From assembly GCF_000377645.1 (NCBI RefSeq), contig NZ_KB898471.1:629084-693083 (forward strand): a DNA stretch of 64,000 nucleotides, read 5' to 3'. Of the stretch, positions 19,927-28,788 are shown piece by piece (positions within the stretch are counted from its first letter, which is position 1; every line of letters starts with the position of its first letter). Under the pieces are notes generated by a model. It did not search any database. It saw nothing but the letters and a program-made list of their open reading frames with translations, and was not told the DNA's origin. Origin of the DNA: Thiomonas sp. FB-6. GTDB taxonomy: Bacteria; Pseudomonadota; Gammaproteobacteria; Burkholderiales; Burkholderiaceae_C. The translations under genes and the position numbers were made by a program.

Positions 19927-21168
19927 ATGCCCCCAGTCCGCCCGCCGGGCCGCGGCAACGCGGCCGCGGCCCGCGCCTGCGCCTGCGCCGCGCCGGCCTT
20001 GCTCGCCATGCTCGCCGTGGTGTGGGCGCTCGCCGCGCCCGCATCCGCCGCGCCCGCCACCGCCAAGCCGCCTGCCAGTACCGAGATGACCGCGGCCGTC
20101 GACCGGGTGATCCTGCCGCTGATGCGCGAGCAGCGCATCCCCGGCATGGCGGTCGGCGTGGTCGACCACGGCCGCTCCTACGTGCTGAACTACGGCGTGG
20201 CCTCGGCGGCCACCGGCGCGCCGGTCACCGACGCCACGCTGTTCGAGGTGGGCTCGGTCACCAAGTGCTTCACCGCCACGCTGGCCGCGTGGGCGGTGAC
20301 CCGGCATCGCCTGAGCCTGGACGCTCCGGTGCAGCGCTACGTGCCCGAGCTGCGCGGCAGCGCCTTCGGCCAGGTCAGCGTGCTGGAGCTGGGCACGCAC
20401 ACCCCCGGCGGCGTGCCGCTGCAGGTGCCCGACAGCGTGCGCGACCGCGCGCAACTGCTGGCCTACCTGCGCGCGTGGAAACCCGCCTGCCCGCCGGGCA
20501 GTTGCCGCAGCTACAGCAACATCGCCACCGGCATGCTCGGCATCGCCGCCGCCCGCGCGCTGGGCCTGCCCTTCGGCCAGGCCATGCAGCGGCAATTGCT
20601 TGCCGCGCTGGGCCTGCACCACAGCTGGCTGCGCGTGCCGCCCGGCGAGCGCGCCGACTACGCGCTGGGGACCACGCGGGACGGCAAGCCCATTCGCATG
20701 CGCCGCGGCGAGCTGGCCGACGAGTCCTACGGGCTGCGCAGCACCGCGGGGGACCTGCTGCGCTACCTGCGGCTGAACCTGGATCCGCGGGGCCTGTCGC
20801 CCGGCCTGCGCGAGGCCGTGGACATCACGCGCACGAGCTATGTCCGGGCCGGCGCACTCACCCAGGACCTGGTGTGGGAACAAGTGCCCTACCCCGCGCC
20901 GCTCAGCACCCTGCTGGCGGTGAATTCCATGCCCATGATTCTCGACACGCTGCCGGCGACGCGCATCGAGCCGCCGGGGCCGCCCGCGGCCGACGCATGG
21001 ATCAACAAGACCGGCGCGACCAACGGCTTCTCGGCCTACCTGGCGTTGGTGCCGCGCCAGGGCGTGGGCCTCGTGCTGCTGGCCAACCGCAACATCCCCA
21101 TCGACGCGCAGGTGCGCGCCGCCCACGACATCGTGCAGGCGCTGGCCGCCGCCAGGGAGCCGCGATGA
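19927..21168 (+). CDS. ampC: Class C (AmpC-type) serine beta-lactamase
   Basis: 413-residue exported protein: signal peptide about residues 1-42, then the class C fold. All three active-site motifs are intact: Ser110-Val-Thr-Lys113, Tyr196-Ser-Asn198 and Lys361-Thr-Gly363. The segments LFEVGSVTKCFTATL and THTPGGVPLQVPDSV follow chromosomal AmpC closely (GGLPLQ in the family). It is periplasmic and would hydrolyse cephalosporins. No divergent ampR is next to it. The stop overlaps the next gene by 4 bp. A class C-like peptidase is the alternative, but the motif set favours a true beta-lactamase. Confidence 0.88.
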   Translation: MPPVRPPGRGNAAAARACACAAPALLAMLAVVWALAAPASAAPATAKPPASTEMTAAVDRVILPLMREQRIPGMAVGVVDHGRSYVLNYGVASAATGAPVTDATLFEVGSVTKCFTATLAAWAVTRHRLSLDAPVQRYVPELRGSAFGQVSVLELGTHTPGGVPLQVPDSVRDRAQLLAYLRAWKPACPPGSCRSYSNIATGMLGIAAARALGLPFGQAMQRQLLAALGLHHSWLRVPPGERADYALGTTRDGKPIRMRRGELADESYGLRSTAGDLLRYLRLNLDPRGLSPGLREAVDITRTSYVRAGALTQDLVWEQVPYPAPLSTLLAVNSMPMILDTLPATRIEPPGPPAADAWINKTGATNGFSAYLALVPRQGVGLVLLANRNIPIDAQVRAAHDIVQALAAAREPR

Positions 21169-21779
21169 AGCAGCCTTCCCGCGCGTTGCTGCTCGAACTC
21201 GGCGTCAACCTGCTCGGGCCCTGGCTGGTGTACCGCCTGTGCCTGCCGACCCTGGGCGAGTTCGGCGCCCTGGTGGCCTCAGGCATTCCGCCGGCGCTGT
21301 GGGCGCTGGCCGGGCTGGTACGCACGCGACGGCTGGACGCGCTGAGCCTGCTGGTCCTGCTGGGCATCGTGCTGTCGGCCGCCGTTTCCCTGCTGGGCGG
21401 CGAGCCGCGCCTGCTGCTGCTGCGCGAGTCCCTGGTGACCGGCTCCATCGGGCTGGCCTTCCTGATATCGCTGGCGCTGGGGCGCCCGCTGGTGTTCTAC
21501 CTGGCCCGCGCGACCGTGGCCCGTGAATCCGCCGAGGGCTCCGCGGGTTTCGAGGCGGCCTGGCGCGCCCGGCCCACGCTGGCGGCTTCAATCCGGCTCA
21601 TGACCCTGGTGTGGGGCCTGGGCCTGTGCGCCGAGTTCGCGTTACGCGCCTGGCTGGTGATGCACCTGCCCATCGAACGCGTGCTGCTCGTCTCGCCGCT
21701 GGTCGGCTACGGCGCCTATGGAGCTCTGGCCGCGTGGACGCTGTGGTACCGGCTGCGCTTGAAGCGCGGCGCCACATAG
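21165..21779 (+). CDS. VC0807-like integral membrane protein
   Basis: 204 residues, about six hydrophobic segments (LGVNLLGPWLVYRLC, ALVASGIPPALWALAGLV, LSLLVLLGIVLSAAVSLLGG, and others), with the conserved region RLLLLRESLVTGSIGLAFLIS. This resembles the VC0807/DUF3159-like family of small membrane proteins with unknown function. ATGA overlap with the beta-lactamase gene shows translational coupling, so it could affect the enzyme's export or cell-wall sensing, but no activity is known. Confidence 0.8.
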   Translation: MKQPSRALLLELGVNLLGPWLVYRLCLPTLGEFGALVASGIPPALWALAGLVRTRRLDALSLLVLLGIVLSAAVSLLGGEPRLLLLRESLVTGSIGLAFLISLALGRPLVFYLARATVARESAEGSAGFEAAWRARPTLAASIRLMTLVWGLGLCAEFALRAWLVMHLPIERVLLVSPLVGYGAYGALAAWTLWYRLRLKRGAT

Positions 21780-21813
21780 CCGGACCTCCGGCCGGCGCGG
21801 GTCGAAGGCTGCG

Positions 21814-23274
21814 CTACGGGTCACCGGCCATGACGCGATCGCGCCCGCCGGCCTTGGCCGCGTACAACCGGGAGTCGGCGATGCCGATGAAAGCCTCGGC
21901 GCCGACGGCCACGCCGCCGGGCGAAACGGCCACGCCAATGCTCGCCGTGACCGTGACCCGGCCCGCGTCGGTCTCCACGGGCGTGGATGCGATCGCGAAG
22001 CGCACGCGCTCGGCGATGGAGTTGGCGTCAGCCAGCGAGGCTCCGGGAAGGATGGCCATGAACTCCTCCCCGCCGTAGCGCATGAGCAGGTCTCCCTCGC
22101 GCAACACGTCCCGGCACACCTGGGACACGATGACCAGCACGCGGTCCCCCGCCACGTGGCCGAAAGTGTCGTTGACGTTCTTGAAATGGTCGATGTCGAT
22201 GATGAGCAGGGCCACCGGTCCGTGCGCTCGCTCCGCGCGTGCCAGTTCCTCCTCCAGGCGGCGCATGCCGAAGCCGCGGTTGTAGACACCGGTGAGGGGA
22301 TCGAGCGCGGCCACGCGTTGCAGGTCGTCGTACAACAAGGCATTGTTGAGCGCCAGCCCCAGCCCTTGCAGCAGCGTCGGGATCAGGCGCGTGACCTCGT
22401 CGCCCATGGGCCTGGTGGCGGCCAGCACCAGCCAGCCCAGCACGATGCCGTTGTGGCGGATGGGGTCGATCAGGGTGTCCTCGGGCCGGAATCCCCAGAG
22501 CACCGCATCCACTGCCGTGTCTTGCGGCAGGGTGACGCGCCTGCGCTCCCCCTCGCGGCAGGCGTCGAGAAAGACGGGGCTGCGGCTGAGCTGCTCCGCG
22601 CCGCGCATGCCGCGCGATGCCAGGATGCTCCACGTACCCTGCCGCTCGAGCAGGAGGGCGCCCCCATCGGCCGCTGCGAGTTCGATCAGCAGATCGAGCC
22701 CCCGCACCCCCAATTCGCCGAGGTCGAGCTCGCTCGACAGGGCCTGGGAAAAGCGCTGAATGCGCGCTTCGATCTGACGCGCCTCGTGGAGGCCACGCAA
22801 CAGGGCGTTGTAGTTGCGCGCGACCACTCCGAGTTCATCGCTTCCGTGCTCGGGAACGCTGCATTGCTCGGGATCGTAGGGCGTGCGATCCCCCGTGAAA
22901 CTCGCGTCGCGCAGCGTCGCGCGCACGGCTTGCATGCGCGTGGCCAGCAAGCGCAGCCGCGGGCGCACGATCGATGCGGCGAGTAGGAAGTTGAGGCCGC
23001 CGGCCGCCAGCCCGGCCGCGAGCGCCGCGAACACGAAGGACGGGTGAACCTCGTTGCGCGTGAGGAATCCCAACTGGATCATGAACATCGGGAACAAAGC
23101 GCCGATCGCAAAGCCGAGTGACAGCATGCCCAGCAACAGCGCGTGGAACAGATTTCGAGACCGTCGCATCGAGAGAGCCCATGGAACCATGCTTCGCAAC
23201 CGCGCGAGACTGACACGCAATGGCATGGAATGGCACAGGCTACGACAATCCACCGCCTTGGGGCCAGGGGTCAT
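21814..23274 (-). CDS. Membrane HAMP-GAF-GGDEF diguanylate cyclase
   Basis: Makes c-di-GMP from two GTP. Two hydrophobic segments near residues 44-65 and 78-105 anchor it, followed by a HAMP-like linker, a GAF domain (about 165-310) and a GGDEF domain (about 330-480). The active site reads RYGGEEF and the inhibitory RxxD site (REGD) is present five residues before it, so the enzyme should be active and product-inhibited. The start is uncertain: I give the longest ATG, but ATGs at 23226 and 23169 would place the first membrane helix nearer the N-terminus, and none has a clear ribosome site. Confidence 0.88.
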   Translation of the reverse strand: MTPGPKAVDCRSLCHSMPLRVSLARLRSMVPWALSMRRSRNLFHALLLGMLSLGFAIGALFPMFMIQLGFLTRNEVHPSFVFAALAAGLAAGGLNFLLAASIVRPRLRLLATRMQAVRATLRDASFTGDRTPYDPEQCSVPEHGSDELGVVARNYNALLRGLHEARQIEARIQRFSQALSSELDLGELGVRGLDLLIELAAADGGALLLERQGTWSILASRGMRGAEQLSRSPVFLDACREGERRRVTLPQDTAVDAVLWGFRPEDTLIDPIRHNGIVLGWLVLAATRPMGDEVTRLIPTLLQGLGLALNNALLYDDLQRVAALDPLTGVYNRGFGMRRLEEELARAERAHGPVALLIIDIDHFKNVNDTFGHVAGDRVLVIVSQVCRDVLREGDLLMRYGGEEFMAILPGASLADANSIAERVRFAIASTPVETDAGRVTVTASIGVAVSPGGVAVGAEAFIGIADSRLYAAKAGGRDRVMAGDP

Positions 23275-23333
23275 TCCCGCAATCGCGTGGGCCGAGCCCC
23301 GGTGCCCCCAACGCCCCCAGGCGCCTCAGCGCC

Positions 23334-24263
23334 TCAGGGCCGTAGGGCGCGCACGTAGGCCATGCGCTCGACCGAGACCATCGAGCCGCGCTCCCAGTTC
23401 TCGCGCAGCACGCCCTCGAGCAACGCGCGCTCTTCGGGCGTGAAATCGCGATCGAGCACCTCGCGCAAGGTCTTCGCGTAGGGATGCGGGCTGTGGCGGG
23501 TGAAACTGTCCCAGTCCGGCGCCAGGCTGGGGCCGGCGTCCATGTGCAGTTCCACGTGCACCCGCGCGAAGCCCGCCTGCAGGGTCCAGGCGAACAGTTC
23601 GCGCTCGGAGAAATTGCAGTAGGGGCTGCGCGCCAGTTCCTGTTCGGTGTCGGGGAACTGCCGGGATTGCCAGCGCTGCAGCAGGCTCAGCAACTGCGGC
23701 TGCCCGCCCGCGGCGCCCTCGGGCCGCGGCACCTGCTCCAGCGCGCGGCGCTGCGCGCAGGCCGCGAGGGCGTCGTCGCGGAACACCGGCTCGCCCAGCG
23801 AAAGCAGGCCTCCAGGGCGCAGCACGCGGCGGAACTCGGCGAGCATGGCCGGCTTGTCGGCCACGTAGGCCAGCGCCGAGCGCGTGGCGACGGCATCGAG
23901 GCTGGCGTCGGCCAGCTCGTGGAGGGCTCCGGCCTGCGGCTCCCGCGCAGCCAGCGCCAGCAGCCGGCAGCGCGCCTGGGTGCCCTGGGCCCGCGCGCGC
24001 TCGCCCGCGATGCGCAACAACTCTTCCGACGCGTCGGCGAACACCACGCACACCCCCGGCCAGCGCCGCAGCGCGCGCAGCCCCAGCGCGCCGCTTCCGC
24101 AGCCGAAGTCGAGCAGCTGCCCGGGTGGCGCCGGCTCCAGCGCGTCGAGCACGCGCTCCACGTACTGCCCCACCCGCGCCTCGATGCGCGATTCGTACTC
24201 GGCGCTGCCGCCTCCGCGGCCGCGCAGCAGCCAGTCGGCCCACGGGTCCGCCGCGCCGGCCAT
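23334..24263 (-). CDS. SAM-dependent class I methyltransferase
   Basis: 309 residues. The SAM-binding motif I is LLDFGCGSGALGLRALRRW near residues 49-68; motif II/III are seen as VVFADAS and ASLDAVATRSALAYV; a methyltransferase-11 type FRRVLRPGGLLSLGEP follows near residue 145. The C-terminal half (about 175-309) is an unassigned extension. The target molecule is unknown. It is transcribed after the DUF5666 lipoprotein gene with 2 bp between them, which suggests one operon. Confidence 0.85.
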   Translation of the reverse strand: MAGAADPWADWLLRGRGGGSAEYESRIEARVGQYVERVLDALEPAPPGQLLDFGCGSGALGLRALRRWPGVCVVFADASEELLRIAGERARAQGTQARCRLLALAAREPQAGALHELADASLDAVATRSALAYVADKPAMLAEFRRVLRPGGLLSLGEPVFRDDALAACAQRRALEQVPRPEGAAGGQPQLLSLLQRWQSRQFPDTEQELARSPYCNFSERELFAWTLQAGFARVHVELHMDAGPSLAPDWDSFTRHSPHPYAKTLREVLDRDFTPEERALLEGVLRENWERGSMVSVERMAYVRALRP

Positions 24264-24265
24264 GC

Positions 24266-25933
24266 TCAGTTGTCCACCGACAGCTTCTGCACGGTGTTGA
24301 CCCCGCCCGAGGTGAGGAAGCTTAGTTCCACGTCCGCGCCGTCACCGAAGCCGGCGGGAATGGTCGTGCCGACGGGAATGGTCAGCGTATTGCCCCCCAG
24401 CATGAAGGTGGAAGCCGCCGCCGCCACGGTCTGCGTGCTCGTGACCGCAGTGCCCTGGCTCCAGGAATACACGCGCCCGGAGGCCTGCAGGTCCCCCGAG
24501 CTTCCGTCGGCGCCGAAGTTGATGGTGTAGGCGTCGACGGTGTTCGTGCCGGTCCACGTACCTTCCACCTGCACCGTCCTGCCGGGCTCCAGGCTGGACG
24601 AGTCGCCGTGGTTGAAGGCGCGATTGGGCGCGATCGTGACGGTGACCGGCACCGTCGAGGCCTGCAACTGCCAGCTCAGCACGAATTGCCCGTTGGTGAG
24701 GTCGACGCTGGTGATCGTTCCCTGCAGATCCACGGTGTCGCCCGGGCTGGGCGCCGCCTGCACGGCGACGGTGCGCGCCACGATCACGTTGCCTGCCCCG
24801 GGGGAGACCTGCCCCGTGATGTCCACGTACACGCCGTTGCCCAGTTGCGAGGCCGACCCGCTGGTGAAACTGGGGCTCTGCGAGGCGTCGACCGGCGTGC
24901 CGCGCACCAGGAAGCTGGAGGGGCCGACGAATCCGGTGATGGTGCCGTGCAGTTCGAACTGCGCCGGGTTCGCCACCGAATAGTTGTCGACCTTCTGGGC
25001 CAGCAGATGGCCCTGCCCGTCGGCCTGGCCGCTGACCACCACGTACTGGCCGGCGGTCACGCCGGCGCTGCTCTGGACCGGGATGCCCGAGACCATGAAG
25101 CTCCCCGCGCCGGGGTTGTAGACCACGCCCGAGATCTGCACGGGACCGCTGAAGCTTCCGGTGCCGGCCACGCGCAGCACCCAGTTGCCCTTGTAGTTCC
25201 AGGCGTAGACGAGTTCGCCCGCCGTCAGCGACGAGCCCGACGGGAGCAGCACCTGGGTGGAGGCGTTCAGCGGGATGGGCGTGGCGCTGGTATCCAGCGT
25301 GACCGAGTTCGCGCCCACGGCGGTCACGGTGCCCACCAGGCGCGTGACGGAACTGTCGCCCGGAACCTGCTCGATCAGCGTGGCCCACAGGCAGGGGCCT
25401 TGCGCGTCGACCCCGTAGGCCCCGTGCACCTCCACGTTGGTGGAACCCGAGGCGATGCCGGACAGCCCGGTGAGCCCTGAGTACAGGGTCTGCGGGCCGA
25501 GGGCCGGATCGGTGTTGACCCGCACGCGCATGCCGTTGACCGTGAGCGTGCCCGCCGTCGGGTCGACCTGCCCCGCCACGCCCTGCAGTTCGGGCTGCAC
25601 GAGGGCCGTGGCGGGCTGGTTGCCGGCGCCCAGCGTGAGGTCCATGCGCGCGCCGAGCTCCACCGACTCGGAGGTGGTCTGCGCCGATTCGCGGGTGGAG
25701 GTGGGCGCGTAGTAGGTCGGCGTGGCGCTACTGTAGGACTTGCCGTCCACGATCACGCTGCCCAGGCCGATGACGGTGCCGAAGGCGATGCCGGTACCCC
25801 CGGTGCCCACGCCGCCGCCCACCAGCGCCACCACGGCGGCGCCTCCCCCGCAGGCGGCCAGCACCGCCGCGCAGCACGCCGCGGCCGCGGCAAGCAGCAC
25901 CCGGCGTAGTTTGTCCGACTGGCTATGGCTCAC
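24266..25933 (-). CDS. DUF5666-repeat lipoprotein
   Basis: 555-residue predicted lipoprotein: signal segment RRVLLAAAAACCAAVLAAC with a LAAC lipobox, then Gly-rich GGGVGTGGTGIAFGTVIGLGSVIVDGKSYSS and several repeats of a beta-rich module of about 70-90 residues (VVGTVTAVGANSVTLD, ELHGTITGFVGPSSFLVRG, DLQGTITSVDLTNGQFVL) that match DUF5666. The start is a GTG at 25933 with GAGGA seven bases upstream, overlapping the DUF6502 stop (GTGA). Function is unknown; it faces the periplasm or cell surface. Confidence 0.85.
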   Translation of the reverse strand: MSHSQSDKLRRVLLAAAAACCAAVLAACGGGAAVVALVGGGVGTGGTGIAFGTVIGLGSVIVDGKSYSSATPTYYAPTSTRESAQTTSESVELGARMDLTLGAGNQPATALVQPELQGVAGQVDPTAGTLTVNGMRVRVNTDPALGPQTLYSGLTGLSGIASGSTNVEVHGAYGVDAQGPCLWATLIEQVPGDSSVTRLVGTVTAVGANSVTLDTSATPIPLNASTQVLLPSGSSLTAGELVYAWNYKGNWVLRVAGTGSFSGPVQISGVVYNPGAGSFMVSGIPVQSSAGVTAGQYVVVSGQADGQGHLLAQKVDNYSVANPAQFELHGTITGFVGPSSFLVRGTPVDASQSPSFTSGSASQLGNGVYVDITGQVSPGAGNVIVARTVAVQAAPSPGDTVDLQGTITSVDLTNGQFVLSWQLQASTVPVTVTIAPNRAFNHGDSSSLEPGRTVQVEGTWTGTNTVDAYTINFGADGSSGDLQASGRVYSWSQGTAVTSTQTVAAAASTFMLGGNTLTIPVGTTIPAGFGDGADVELSFLTSGGVNTVQKLSVDN

Positions 25934-26922
25934 GACGGGTCCTCGGAAGATGGGGGTCGGGGCAGGGAGGCGCGCCGGCCCGCGCGCGCGCCGCGCCCTG
26001 CCCTCGGGGTTTCGGGCGCTGCCGGGGCGGAAGGGGCGGGCTGCTGCTCCTCGCTCCAGTAATAGGCGCCGAAGCGCATGCGCCCGTTGGCGTCGGGCCG
26101 CGCGGCATCGGACTCCAGGCAGCGGATGGCCTCGGCGACCATGGCCTCTCGCGCGCGCGCCCAGAGATCGCGCGACAACTCGCCCAGGCGCTGCATCGAA
26201 GCCTGGCTGAGCCCGTCGGCGAACACGCTCTGCTCCAGGCGCGGCGCCTCGCCGCCCAGGTTGCGCACGGCGGTCGAGGCATGGTCCGCCAGGTTCAGGC
26301 CGAAGAGTTCGAGCCACTGCGCGGGCTCGCCCGCGGGCACGAACACGTCGTTGCGCGGCACCACGTATTCCACGCCCTTGCGCAGGGCCATTTCCACCAG
26401 ACCGATGCGGACCATTTCCTGCAGCACGCTGTAGGGGTGCACGTCGCTGGTGCAGGCGCGCACCAGCGCCTCGAAGGACGGCGCCGGGCCCAGGCGCGGG
26501 ACCGCCTTGGGACGGCGCCTGCGGTCGTGGTAGCCGGCCGACACCGCCCAGCGCGCGAACACCTGGGAGCTGGTGGACATGGGAGCCCGCGAGCGCGCGT
26601 GGGCGGCCGGATCGTTGCGCCAGGCGTGCACGTCCTTGCGGTGCACGCCGGAGACCACGCTCAGGCCGGAATCGGTGTCGGGCGCGCCCCGGCCGGCCAT
26701 CAGCTCCTGCGCCTGGCGCAGGAACACCTGCTTGAGCGCCAGCACCGCCTGCTTGTAGTCGATGCCGGAGTCCAGCAACAGGCGGCACAACGGCGCCTGC
26801 ACGCGCATCCAGGCCTCCAGCGTCTCCTGCGCGGGTTGCGGCCTGGCTGGCGAACTCGAAGGCAAAGGGGTGGTGGAACGTCCCATGGCGCTGCTGCTGG
26901 TGCGGCCCGAAGCCGACGTCAT
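25930..26922 (-). CDS. DUF6502 family protein, probable DNA-binding regulator
   Basis: 330 residues. The central part (about residues 40-300) matches DUF6502, proteins found next to DUF5666 genes: LLLDSGIDYKQAVLALKQVFLRQA, SGVHRKDVHAWR and FARWAVSAGYHDRRRRPKAVPRLG, with helix-turn-helix-like segments early on. N- and C-terminal tails are Ser/Ala/Pro/Arg rich. It is translationally coupled to the DUF5666 lipoprotein and lies divergent from another lipoprotein gene, with a palindrome in the shared gap. A regulatory role is inferred from these features. Confidence 0.75.
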   Translation of the reverse strand: MTSASGRTSSSAMGRSTTPLPSSSPARPQPAQETLEAWMRVQAPLCRLLLDSGIDYKQAVLALKQVFLRQAQELMAGRGAPDTDSGLSVVSGVHRKDVHAWRNDPAAHARSRAPMSTSSQVFARWAVSAGYHDRRRRPKAVPRLGPAPSFEALVRACTSDVHPYSVLQEMVRIGLVEMALRKGVEYVVPRNDVFVPAGEPAQWLELFGLNLADHASTAVRNLGGEAPRLEQSVFADGLSQASMQRLGELSRDLWARAREAMVAEAIRCLESDAARPDANGRMRFGAYYWSEEQQPAPSAPAAPETPRAGRGARAGRRASLPRPPSSEDPS

Positions 26923-26946
26923 GGGAACATTCTAACGCAAAAGGCA

Positions 26947-26974
26947 TTGACTGGGAAATTTTCCCATCTATGAT
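26947..26974 (+). promoter_or_regulatory. Sigma70-like promoter with operator palindrome in the spacer
   Basis: TTGACT (26947-26952) and TATGAT (26969-26974) are separated by 16 bp and match -35 and -10 consensus well for a high-GC genome. The spacer is almost filled by the perfect palindrome TGGGAAATTTTCCCA (26952-26966), 7-bp arms around one T. It is in the 132-bp gap between DUF6502 (minus) and the large lipoprotein (plus). A repressor bound here would block the promoter; DUF6502 is the obvious candidate. Confidence 0.65.
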
Positions 26975-27054
26975 TGCGTCCACGAAACGGCCGGATGCGC
27001 CGGCGGTTCCGCAGACAGCCACGTCCCGCGCAAGAGATCACCAGGAGCAACACC

Positions 27055-28788
27055 ATGCACAAGCGACTTTCCTCCCGTCCCCTGCGATTTGCGATGCTGC
27101 CCGCGGCGGCGGCGGTCGCGCTGGCCCTGGCCGCCTGCGGCGGCGGTGGCGGCGGCGGCACCGGCCCCGGCGGCATCCAGCTCAGCGGAGCCGCCATCGA
27201 CTCCCCGATGCCCGGCGCGAGCATCACCATCACCTCGGGCGCCCCGCTGGCCGACGGAGGCACCGTGATCGGCACGGCCACCGCCAATTCCCAGGGTTCC
27301 TTCACCCTGAGCGTGAGCCTGCCCAGCGGCAGCGTGCCCATCTTCGCCAACGCCGCGGCCGTGGGCCGCAGCGCCGGCGCCACCCCGCTGGAACTCACCA
27401 GTTATCTCGGCCAGTCCGACGTGCTGGCGAGCATCGGCACCCTCAGCACCATCAACCTGCCGGACCTGGACATCAGTCCGGTGAGCACGGCCGCGCTGGC
27501 GGTGTACGCGCAGACCCACGGCGGGAGCTACGCCACGCTGGGCCCCGCCACCTACGCCAGCACCATCGCCATCTACCGCAACGACATCCTGGCGATCTCG
27601 GCCGCCGTGAAGGCGGTGGGCGACAACTACTGCACCCCCGTGATCAGCGTGAGCTCGACCACCGACCTGGCGCGCCAGATCGCCGCCGGCGCCACGCTGA
27701 GTTCCACCGCCAGCCCCTCCACCGCGCTGGCCACGGCCGCCGCGGTGCTGGGCGGCAGTTGCGCCCAGGTCCTGCCCTCCCTGCAGGTGGCCATCCTGGC
27801 CGACCCGGATTTCGCGCCGGAACTCGACCTGGGCGACGTGATCGACGCCAATGTGCAAAGCGTGGTGCCGGGCACCTACCAGCTGCAGGCGCTGGTGGCC
27901 GAAACCCCCGTGAACTGGGACGTCAACACCGGCAGCGGCTCGGTGAGCAGCGCGGGCAGCCCCAACCCGGCCGAGGTGGTGGTGGATCCCGCCGTCACCA
28001 TCGACGCCACGGGCAAGGTCACGTCGGCCGACGGCAAGGTCTCCGGCACGCTGGTGGGCAACCTGCTCACGCTCAACGTCACCGACGCCGGCGGCCGCTC
28101 CTACCTGGTGCGCGCGAAAATCGCCTCGCTGCCCACCAACCTGTCCAGCCAGCAGGCCTACGTGGTCCAGGGCGGCGGCGTGAACACCGGCAGCCAGCTC
28201 CTGGCCAGCTTCGCCGCCGCGCTCGCGCCGGCCACCGCCGTGCCGGCCTGGAACGGCTTCGCCCAGGCCTCCTCCGACGAGGGCGGCGCGCGCTGCAGCA
28301 CCGGCCAGTACGCGCTGCGTTTCGACCTCGACGGGCTGTCGGCCCACGGGAACTCGGATTCGGTGGGCGGCCTGGGCGCCTGCGTCGCCCCCACCGCAAG
28401 CGCGTGGTCGATGACCCTGGCCACCTTCCAAGCCACCTCCGGCGACGACGGCCACGGGCACAGCTTCTCCATGCCCACGGTCACCACCCTGACCCAGGGC
28501 ACCGGCACGCCGAGCACCACCATCGCGTGGAGCGAGGCCGCGAGCCCGGCGGCACCCTTCATTCTGGAGGCCCCGTCGCTCAACCTCACGGTGACCGACA
28601 ACATGACGTCCACGTCGACCAACTTCAGCGGCAACGCCTACTACGTGATGGGCACCCACGCCGTGGTGGTGTCCTCGAGCAGCGGCGGCAACGTGGTGCT
28701 GAACATGCAGGACAACTCGCTGACCCAGGTGTCCGAGTCCAGCCACTTCCAGGGCGGCACGGACGGCTCGCAGCAAGGCGACCATTGA
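27055..28788 (+). CDS. Large Gly/Ser/Thr-rich lipoprotein of unknown function
   Basis: 577 residues with a lipoprotein signal (AVALALAACGGGGGGGTGPGG; lipobox LAAC near residue 28). The first 110 residues look like a carboxypeptidase-regulatory/Ig-like beta module (SGAAIDSPMPGASITITSG, ANSQGSFTLSVSLPSGS). The middle is helical, and the C-terminal 250 residues form beta-rich segments with low charge. Cysteines in pairs suggest disulfides outside the cytoplasm. AGGAG seven bases before the ATG fixes the start. It overlaps the EAL gene (TGATG). I do not recognise a specific family. Confidence 0.8.
   Translation: MHKRLSSRPLRFAMLPAAAAVALALAACGGGGGGGTGPGGIQLSGAAIDSPMPGASITITSGAPLADGGTVIGTATANSQGSFTLSVSLPSGSVPIFANAAAVGRSAGATPLELTSYLGQSDVLASIGTLSTINLPDLDISPVSTAALAVYAQTHGGSYATLGPATYASTIAIYRNDILAISAAVKAVGDNYCTPVISVSSTTDLARQIAAGATLSSTASPSTALATAAAVLGGSCAQVLPSLQVAILADPDFAPELDLGDVIDANVQSVVPGTYQLQALVAETPVNWDVNTGSGSVSSAGSPNPAEVVVDPAVTIDATGKVTSADGKVSGTLVGNLLTLNVTDAGGRSYLVRAKIASLPTNLSSQQAYVVQGGGVNTGSQLLASFAAALAPATAVPAWNGFAQASSDEGGARCSTGQYALRFDLDGLSAHGNSDSVGGLGACVAPTASAWSMTLATFQATSGDDGHGHSFSMPTVTTLTQGTGTPSTTIAWSEAASPAAPFILEAPSLNLTVTDNMTSTSTNFSGNAYYVMGTHAVVVSSSSGGNVVLNMQDNSLTQVSESSHFQGGTDGSQQGDH

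Noticed and set aside
26974-27054. Upstream starts for the large lipoprotein
   Set aside because: They would bury the lipoprotein signal and overlap the promoter; the AGGAG-linked ATG at 27055 is better.
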